Of a stretch of 10,609 nucleotides of DNA, positions 6,107 through 10,609 are shown piece by piece. The notes beneath the pieces were generated by a model that had not been told where the DNA came from, did not search any database, and was given only the letters and a program-made list of their open reading frames with translations. How positions within the stretch are numbered: position 1 is the first letter of the stretch; every line of letters begins with the position of its first letter. The position numbers and the translations under genes are program-made. This DNA comes from RGIG7378 sp964500525. Lineage in GTDB: Bacteria > Bacillota > Clostridia > RGIG7378. The stretch lies in assembly GCA_964500525.1 (NCBI GenBank), contig CAZCOE010000012.1, forward strand, positions 1 through 10,609, in the 5' to 3' direction.

Positions 6107-7065
6107 GTCCACTCCGGTCTCGGAATCGGATCATCTAAATCCCAAATGCAGTTGGAATAGCACGCCCCTATGTAAAGTATCTCGCCTGCAGGAAGATTGG
6201 ATACCTCCTTACTCACCTCTGCAACAAGATACTCATAAAAGGAATTGTCACTTTGTGATGTGGATTCGTACATTCTCACCACAGGGCACAATTTGCCATC
6301 ATCTGCCACCAGGCCGGATATTTCTAAGGCAGCTTTTCCTGTGCAGCACTGTACAGAACAAATAACCAGAGACTTTTCTTTGAAAAAGTCCTGATTGTAC
6401 TCTAGTCCCAGATCTAAGTCCTGCAATTCCGACAGAGAATTTACAATGGTTATGCCCAAATCCTCCTGCTTAGACCCCAGCTCTACCAATGGGCGGGAAT
6501 TATACATTTCCACCGTCTCATAGGGCTCATCCTGAATCGTAACCAGGCCAAATTCCTGTGGTGTCTTCTCCAGGACGACTGCTTCCCCCACTTCCTTCGT
6601 CAGATTGCCTTTAGCAACTCTCACAATAATCGAATATTTTTCCGGCGCAGCCTCCATCTGGATAGCACCTCTCTCCACCTGTCTCACCACGGGGCAAATC
6701 TTGCCATCCATCTCATATAGGCCATAGAACTCGGCGAACCAGTGGCCTTTATCAATATTCATGTCCGCTATCACCAGGGCGTTGTCCTCAAAGTATTCCT
6801 CGGTAATCTGGGGATACTTAATGGGAATCTGAGCCTCCTCCGCCTGATCCATGGTAGTGATGACCAGTGGTGACTGGTCCGATCCCAGTTGATTCTCCAG
6901 GTATCCGGTATTCAAAACATGGAAATCTATGACTTCCACCTTGTGGTATTGGCCCAGGTCAATGCCCGGAGTGGCATCGAGAGTGGGTTCCCTGTCACAT
7001 CCCGGCAAAAGGAGAACCGCTGCTATAGCAATTGACAACAATAAGCATTTTATTCTTCTATCCAT
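6091..7065 (-). CDS. Lipoprotein with two similar tandem domains, function unknown
   Basis: A 324-residue protein starting MDRRIKCLLLSIAIAAVLLLPGC. The positive start, hydrophobic stretch and LPGC make Cys23 the likely lipidated residue, so it should sit on the outer face of the membrane. The mature part holds two related units (about 67-165 and 205-299). Each has a Tyr/Phe-rich turn (EEYFEDNALVIADM and QDFFKEKSLVICSV), then DGKICPVVR (120-128) or DGKLCPVVR (256-264), and ends in a strand (EAVVLEK, EILYIGA). The pattern recalls the PrcB C-terminal-like group of secreted domains, but I cannot confirm this. Cys240, Cys241, Cys302 and Cys306 are extra cysteines. The frame is open back to an ATG at 7149, but GGAAGGAG seven bases before 7065 and the signal sequence decide the later start. 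Confidence 0.82.
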   Translation of the reverse strand: MDRRIKCLLLSIAIAAVLLLPGCDREPTLDATPGIDLGQYHKVEVIDFHVLNTGYLENQLGSDQSPLVITTMDQAEEAQIPIKYPQITEEYFEDNALVIADMNIDKGHWFAEFYGLYEMDGKICPVVRQVERGAIQMEAAPEKYSIIVRVAKGNLTKEVGEAVVLEKTPQEFGLVTIQDEPYETVEMYNSRPLVELGSKQEDLGITIVNSLSELQDLDLGLEYNQDFFKEKSLVICSVQCCTGKAALEISGLVADDGKLCPVVRMYESTSQSDNSFYEYLVAEVSKEVSNLPAGEILYIGACYSNCIWDLDDPIPRPEWTYGLP

Positions 7066-7208
7066 GTGAACGCTCCTTCCTGATACAATAGAGTTACAAC
7101 AATTCAAGAGAATATTCGCTTTTCTATATGGGGAATGCAGATCTAACATAAGGTAGAGTCGTCAGTAACATATAGTCGTAAGAGAAATATTCCCATGGCT
7201 ACATGTGC

Positions 7209-7237
7209 ATTATATAAAATGAAAGTGAGTATGTAAA
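7209..7237 (-). promoter_or_regulatory. Sigma-A promoter of the lipoprotein gene
   Basis: Minus-strand TTTACA (7232-7237), 17-base spacer, perfect TATAAT (7209-7214). Transcription should begin near 7202. The gene is thus transcribed apart from clp upstream. Confidence 0.75.
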
Positions 7238-7330
7238 TATGCTAATATGTATTTTTTTCTTTTGTATTTTATAAACAATATAATTTGTGTGCATCTAAAA
7301 AACCACTCTCGCATTTTATTCCAGTGATTA

Positions 7331-7364
7331 ACAGTTGTGATGCTGTAATTTGCACCACAACTGT
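7331..7364. repeat. 13-bp inverted repeat downstream of clp
   Basis: ACAGTTGTGATGC (7331-7343) and GCACCACAACTGT (7352-7364) are reverse complements apart from one position that forms a G-U pair in RNA, around an 8-base loop. It starts 35 bases after the clp stop, so it is probably the terminator or 3' stabiliser of that mRNA. On the minus strand the next T-run is about 30 bases away (7297-7302), so it is not a standard intrinsic terminator. A protein-binding dyad is the alternative. Confidence 0.6.
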
Positions 7365-7398
7365 CAACTGCCTCATTTTTCCCAATCTCCTATGTCAA

Positions 7399-9567
7399 TT
7401 AGCAGACAGACGGAACTTCTTCGCCACTAAAATATATGGTCTCTTCCATATCCGCCCCGGATAGTATCATATCTGCCAACGGGTTTTCAACCATGGTCCT
7501 CACCACCTCTGCCACCGGTCTGGCACCCTGGTGCCTGCTCATGCTTTCACTGGCTATGCGTCCCGGCAAATCCTGGGCAAATTCCACATGGCAGTTCATT
7601 TTGCACAGGCGCTTTTTCAGCTCTCCCAATTTCATACCGGCGATGGTGCGCAGTGTGCTGAGATCCGGCTCGTTAAAGTATATTATCTCGTCGATTCGTG
7701 CCAGGAACTCCTTGGAAAACGTGGTTCCCCGAGTCAGGTCCACTGTTCCTGCGGATCCGAATCCAATCGAACCACAGGCTTGATTTGTGCCATTGGCTGT
7801 CATTATGATTATGGTATTTGTAAAGTCGGCCTCTCTGCCCTGGGAATCCGTTAGTCGGCCCTCGTCCATAATCGTCAACAGCAAATTGCGGATTTCCGCT
7901 CCGGACTTCTCAATTTCGTCGAACAGCACCACGCTGTAGGGATTTCGTCGGATTTTGTCGATGAGCATGCCTCCATTCTCGTGGCCCACATATCCCGGAG
8001 GGGAACCAATCAATTTAGACACGCTATGCTTCTCCGTATATTCGGACATATCAATTCTGATCAGGTTTTTCTCGTCCCCTATCTCCGCCGCCAGGGCCTT
8101 GGCCAGTTCCGTCTTGCCAACTCCGGTGGGACCTACAAACAGGAACACGCTGGCAGGTCTGCCCTCCGCATTAATTCCGGCGAATCCCCGCCGAATACAA
8201 GCGCACACCTTGGACACCGCCTCCTCCTGACCCACTACCCTGCGGGACAAGTTCTGCTCCATCTCATGCAATCTATGGACCTGATCCACACTGATTTTGC
8301 CCACCGGGATTCCAGTGGCATTGCTGCACATCTCTGCCACATCCTCCGGAGTAACCACGTTCCTCTGGTCAATGCACACCTTTGCGGCGGACTCGTCCAT
8401 AAGGTCAATGGCCTTGTCCGGCAGAAACCTTCCCTGTATATATCTGGCAGATAGTTCGGCTGCAGCGTTAATAGCGCCATCGGTTATTGTCAGACCGTGG
8501 TATTGTTCGTAGTTGTTTCTAAGCCCTCTGAGGATGGCCACCGTTTCGGGAATGCTGGGCTCCCGGACCTGGATTTGCTGGAATCTCCTGTCAAGAGCTC
8601 CGTCCTTTTCGATTGTCTTCTTGTATTCCTCATATGTGGTGGCGCCGATTATGCGTACCTCCCCGCGGGCCATAACCGGCTTCATAATATTCGATGCGTC
8701 TATGGCGCCCTCTGCCCCGCCGGCTCCCAGTATTGTGTGGACCTCATCTATAAACAGAATTACATTTTCTGCAGCCTTGACCTCCTCCAGGATCTTCTTG
8801 ATTTTGTCCTCAAATTCTCCCCGATATTTTGAGCCAGCCACCACAGAGGCCATATCCAGTGAGACTATCTTCTTCCCCTGGAGGCAGGGAGGTACATTTC
8901 CGCTGGCTATTCTGGCTGCCAGGCCTTCCACTATGGCGGTTTTTCCCACTCCCGGTTCTCCCACCAGACAGGGGTTATTCTTGGACCTGCGGCATAGCAC
9001 CCTCATCATGCGGAGCAGTTCCTCCTCCCTGCCGATACAAGGATCTATTTTGCCCTTTATGGCCATGGCGATCATATCTCTGCCAACTTTGTTCAGCAGA
9101 GGTGTATCCGGGCATGACCTTTGCTTCTCTTCCGACTTAGCCAATTTACCTCCCTTGGACAGCTCCACCAGCACCAGTCCCACATTGACGTCCATTCGGC
9201 GCAGTATGGCTGTTCCCAGGCTGTCCTTGTCCAGCAGAATGGCGCTAAGCAGATTTTCGGTGTCGATAATGCCGGTTCCCTCTACAGCTATGTCTGCCGC
9301 CTGATCAAATACCGCCTTGATTCTGGGGGTATAGCCTATGAGTTCGCCGTCGTAGCCGCCGACACCTATTGTGTCTTTGATTCCGTTGATTACTCTGGCC
9401 TCGTCCACGCCAAACCTTCTCAGCAATTTGGCGGCCTTGCTGTCGTAGATCCGCATCATGCCTGCCAGCAGATGCTCCGTTCCCAGGTACCTATGTCCCA
9501 GGGACAGTGCGCATTCCTTGGCAGCATCTATGGCTGCTGCAGACTGGGCAGACAGTCTCTTGGCCAT
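7399..9567 (-). CDS. Clp-family AAA+ ATPase (ClpC/ClpA type) lacking the M-domain
   Basis: A 722-residue Hsp100 unfoldase. The double Clp N-domain (1-140) has the typical LGHRYLGTEHLL (23-34). The first ATPase module has Walker A GEPGVGKT (203-210), pore loop KYRGEFE (247-253), Walker B LFIDEVH (271-277) and arginine finger in ALDRRF (324-329). The second has GPTGVGKT (479-486), GSPPGYVG (521-528), LFDEIEK (548-554) and sensor-2 GARP (681-684). IGFG (601-604) is the loop that docks on ClpP, so it should feed substrates to ClpP. Between AAKVC (394-398) and VTPEDVAEM (405-413) there are only a few residues, where ClpC and ClpB carry the coiled-coil M-domain; in this it is like ClpA. No ctsR, mcsA or mcsB adjoins it. 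The start at 9567 has GAGG five bases upstream; an ATG at 9594 with a weak site is the alternative. Confidence 0.9.
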   Translation of the reverse strand: MAKRLSAQSAAAIDAAKECALSLGHRYLGTEHLLAGMMRIYDSKAAKLLRRFGVDEARVINGIKDTIGVGGYDGELIGYTPRIKAVFDQAADIAVEGTGIIDTENLLSAILLDKDSLGTAILRRMDVNVGLVLVELSKGGKLAKSEEKQRSCPDTPLLNKVGRDMIAMAIKGKIDPCIGREEELLRMMRVLCRRSKNNPCLVGEPGVGKTAIVEGLAARIASGNVPPCLQGKKIVSLDMASVVAGSKYRGEFEDKIKKILEEVKAAENVILFIDEVHTILGAGGAEGAIDASNIMKPVMARGEVRIIGATTYEEYKKTIEKDGALDRRFQQIQVREPSIPETVAILRGLRNNYEQYHGLTITDGAINAAAELSARYIQGRFLPDKAIDLMDESAAKVCIDQRNVVTPEDVAEMCSNATGIPVGKISVDQVHRLHEMEQNLSRRVVGQEEAVSKVCACIRRGFAGINAEGRPASVFLFVGPTGVGKTELAKALAAEIGDEKNLIRIDMSEYTEKHSVSKLIGSPPGYVGHENGGMLIDKIRRNPYSVVLFDEIEKSGAEIRNLLLTIMDEGRLTDSQGREADFTNTIIIMTANGTNQACGSIGFGSAGTVDLTRGTTFSKEFLARIDEIIYFNEPDLSTLRTIAGMKLGELKKRLCKMNCHVEFAQDLPGRIASESMSRHQGARPVAEVVRTMVENPLADMILSGADMEETIYFSGEEVPSVC

Positions 9568-9695
9568 GAAATCCTCATTTGTGTTTTTTCGCATATAAGT
9601 TTGCCCTGTTAATTATTTGTTATTCTTGTGCTTAGCATTCCTGCGCCAGGCTATTGGAAACCAGCAAAAACTTATCCCTTGATTTGCCCTCTGAT

Positions 9696-9723
9696 ATCCT
9701 ATGGGGCCCGGTTTGTGCCGCAA
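9696..9723 (-). promoter_or_regulatory. Tentative clp promoter
   Basis: Minus-strand TTGCGG (9718-9723), 16-base spacer, TAGGAT (9696-9701). This is the best match I found upstream of clp, but both boxes are imperfect. I saw no convincing CtsR direct repeat and no CIRCE element between 9568 and 9810. Confidence 0.25.
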
Positions 9724-9766
9724 ATGTATATGCCTGCCGGAGGTATGTTATTACAGTGTGTAGTTT

Positions 9767-9775
9767 TGGTATAAT
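9767..9775 (+). promoter_or_regulatory. Extended -10 promoter of the SDR gene
   Basis: TGGTATAAT on the plus strand combines a perfect TATAAT (9770-9775) with the upstream TG of an extended -10. No good -35 box lies at the normal distance, which extended -10 promoters tolerate. Transcription should begin near 9782, about 30 bases before the ATG at 9811. Confidence 0.6.
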
Positions 9776-9810
9776 GGACAAAACTTAGACATTTGAGTCA
9801 GGAGGAATAT

Positions 9811-10578
9811 ATGTCGATTTGTGTAGATTTAGCAGGTCACGTGGCAGTTGTAACAGGTGCCTCCGGACAGATTGGCAGAGTCATAGCACTGCGTCTGGCC
9901 CAGGCAGGTGCCGATGTGGCAGTCCACTATTACAGCAATGAATATATTGCCAACAAGTTGGTTCAGGAAATACGGGCTATGGGCAGACGAGCTGTGGCTG
10001 CTCAGGCAGATATATCCAACCCGGATTCTGTGAGTCTCATGGCAGGCATCATCAGTAGGGAACTGGGCACAGCAGATATTTTGGTAAACGCTGCGGTGTC
10101 CCAATACAATTGGACAACTGTGTTGGAGCAGGACCTGGCTGACTACGAGAGCCAATTCCGCACCTGTGTTATGCAAAATGTCATAATGGCCAAGGCCTTT
10201 GTCCCCGGCATGCAGGAACAGGGCTGGGGGCGGATCATAGCCATCAACACAGAATGTTCTATGCAGACATTTCCCACTCAGAGCGCATATGTGGCCGGCA
10301 AGAGGGGCATGGACGGCATGTTGCGGGTTCTGGCCAAGGAGGTAGGGCCCTACAATATTACAGTTAATCAAGTGGCTCCTGGATGGACAATAACCGACAA
10401 TGACCGACGGAACGGCACAGAGAAGGACGCCGCTTACGACAACAGTGTGCCTTTGCGGCGCCGGGGAACCGACCTGGAAATCGCTAATGCCGTGTGCTTC
10501 CTGGCATCTCCCCTGGCGGACTATATTACCGGCGTATACCTGCCGGTTTGCGGTGGCAGTGTAATGCCAGCCATATGA
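9811..10578 (+). CDS. Short-chain dehydrogenase/reductase (SDR)
   Basis: A 255-residue NAD(P)(H)-dependent oxidoreductase of the classical SDR fold, the only plus-strand gene here. The cofactor motif is TGASGQIG (15-22), NAA (93-95) is the usual structural motif, and YVAGK (160-164) is the catalytic Tyr-x-x-x-Lys pair. The C-terminus ends GGSVMPAI, near the usual GG that closes the sheet. The catalytic Ser, 13 residues before the Tyr, is Thr147, and by ungapped comparison the usual catalytic Asn position is Cys119. The substrate cannot be deduced; fabG-like annotation would be unsafe because no fatty-acid genes are near. The frame is open from a TTG at 9793, but AGGAGG (9800-9805) five bases before the ATG at 9811 fixes the start. 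Confidence 0.9.
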   Translation: MSICVDLAGHVAVVTGASGQIGRVIALRLAQAGADVAVHYYSNEYIANKLVQEIRAMGRRAVAAQADISNPDSVSLMAGIISRELGTADILVNAAVSQYNWTTVLEQDLADYESQFRTCVMQNVIMAKAFVPGMQEQGWGRIIAINTECSMQTFPTQSAYVAGKRGMDGMLRVLAKEVGPYNITVNQVAPGWTITDNDRRNGTEKDAAYDNSVPLRRRGTDLEIANAVCFLASPLADYITGVYLPVCGGSVMPAI

Positions 10579-10609
10579 TGTGATTGGTGGCAATGTTCAT
10601 AGAATTGAT

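Larger units (their letters stand above)
7066..7398. other. Intergenic region between the lipoprotein and clp genes
   Basis: An AT-rich stretch of 333 bases without a convincing gene. It holds a 13-bp inverted repeat (7331-7364) after the clp stop, an A/T-rich stretch (about 7245-7300), the lipoprotein promoter (7209-7237) and a leader of about 140 bases (7066-7202). In the leader ATGGGAAT and ATTCCCCAT are near-complementary and may pair. No tRNA or riboswitch is apparent. Confidence 0.7.

Noticed and set aside
5711..6112. 133-codon open frame on the minus strand between the lipoprotein gene and infC
   Set aside because: It runs through the repeat block, the infC promoter and the leader terminator, with no protein-like features; those signals explain the stretch better.
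8513..9304. 263-codon open frame on the plus strand
   Set aside because: It lies fully antisense to the Clp ATPase, whose motifs are all intact; its Ser/Pro-rich composition is typical of a shadow frame.
9568..9810. CtsR or CIRCE operator upstream of clp
   Set aside because: GGGCAAATCAAGGG only loosely recalls a CtsR heptad repeat and no CIRCE inverted repeat is present.
9829..10593. 254-codon open frame on the minus strand
   Set aside because: It is antisense to the SDR gene, which has a good ribosome binding site and complete motifs; the Cys/His-rich translation looks like noise.
10593..10609. ATG after a GGTGG near the right edge, possibly the next gene
   Set aside because: Only five codons are visible and the ribosome binding site is too close, so nothing can be supported.

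Overview
The window looks like a chromosomal segment of an anaerobic Bacillota, most likely class Clostridia. The evidence is an infC-rpmI-rplT operon with a transcription-attenuation leader, an RqcP-type S4 protein, a Clp ATPase with an IGF loop, strong AGGAGG ribosome binding sites, near-consensus sigma-A promoters and roughly 50% GC. I cannot place it more finely. Nothing looks like phage, transposon or CRISPR; this is mostly housekeeping DNA.

Layout from right to left, which is the direction of transcription of all but one gene. At the right edge an SDR oxidoreductase (9811-10578) is the only plus-strand gene. Divergent from it is a stand-alone Clp AAA+ ATPase (7399-9567) that has both ATPase modules and an IGF loop but no M-domain. 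Next is a lipoprotein built from two similar domains (6091-7065) behind its own promoter (7209-7237). A hairpin- and repeat-rich non-coding block follows (about 5885-6090). A textbook TTGACA-17-TATAAT promoter (5855-5883) then drives a leader with an intrinsic terminator (5724-5758) and the translation cluster infC, rpmI, rplT, a SpoU-type RNA 2'-O-methyltransferase and thiamine pyrophosphokinase.

A second promoter (3085-3114) sits just after the pyrophosphokinase stop. It probably drives rqcP, radC, yqeY and a GNAT acetyltransferase, which are tightly packed with TAATG and ATGA overlaps. This unit ends at an intrinsic terminator (1043-1078). A third promoter (962-991) drives a secreted or membrane-anchored protein whose gene runs off the left edge; its leader holds a hairpin with a T-rich tail and a possible 26-codon upstream ORF.

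The central genes serve translation and its quality control: initiation factor, two large-subunit proteins, an RNA methyltransferase and an S4 protein of the ribosome-rescue type. The points most worth a second look are the non-AUG start of infC, its attenuator leader, the M-domain-less Clp ATPase, the duplicated-domain lipoprotein, the non-coding repeat block and the leader at 802-955. I found no convincing new multi-gene system.
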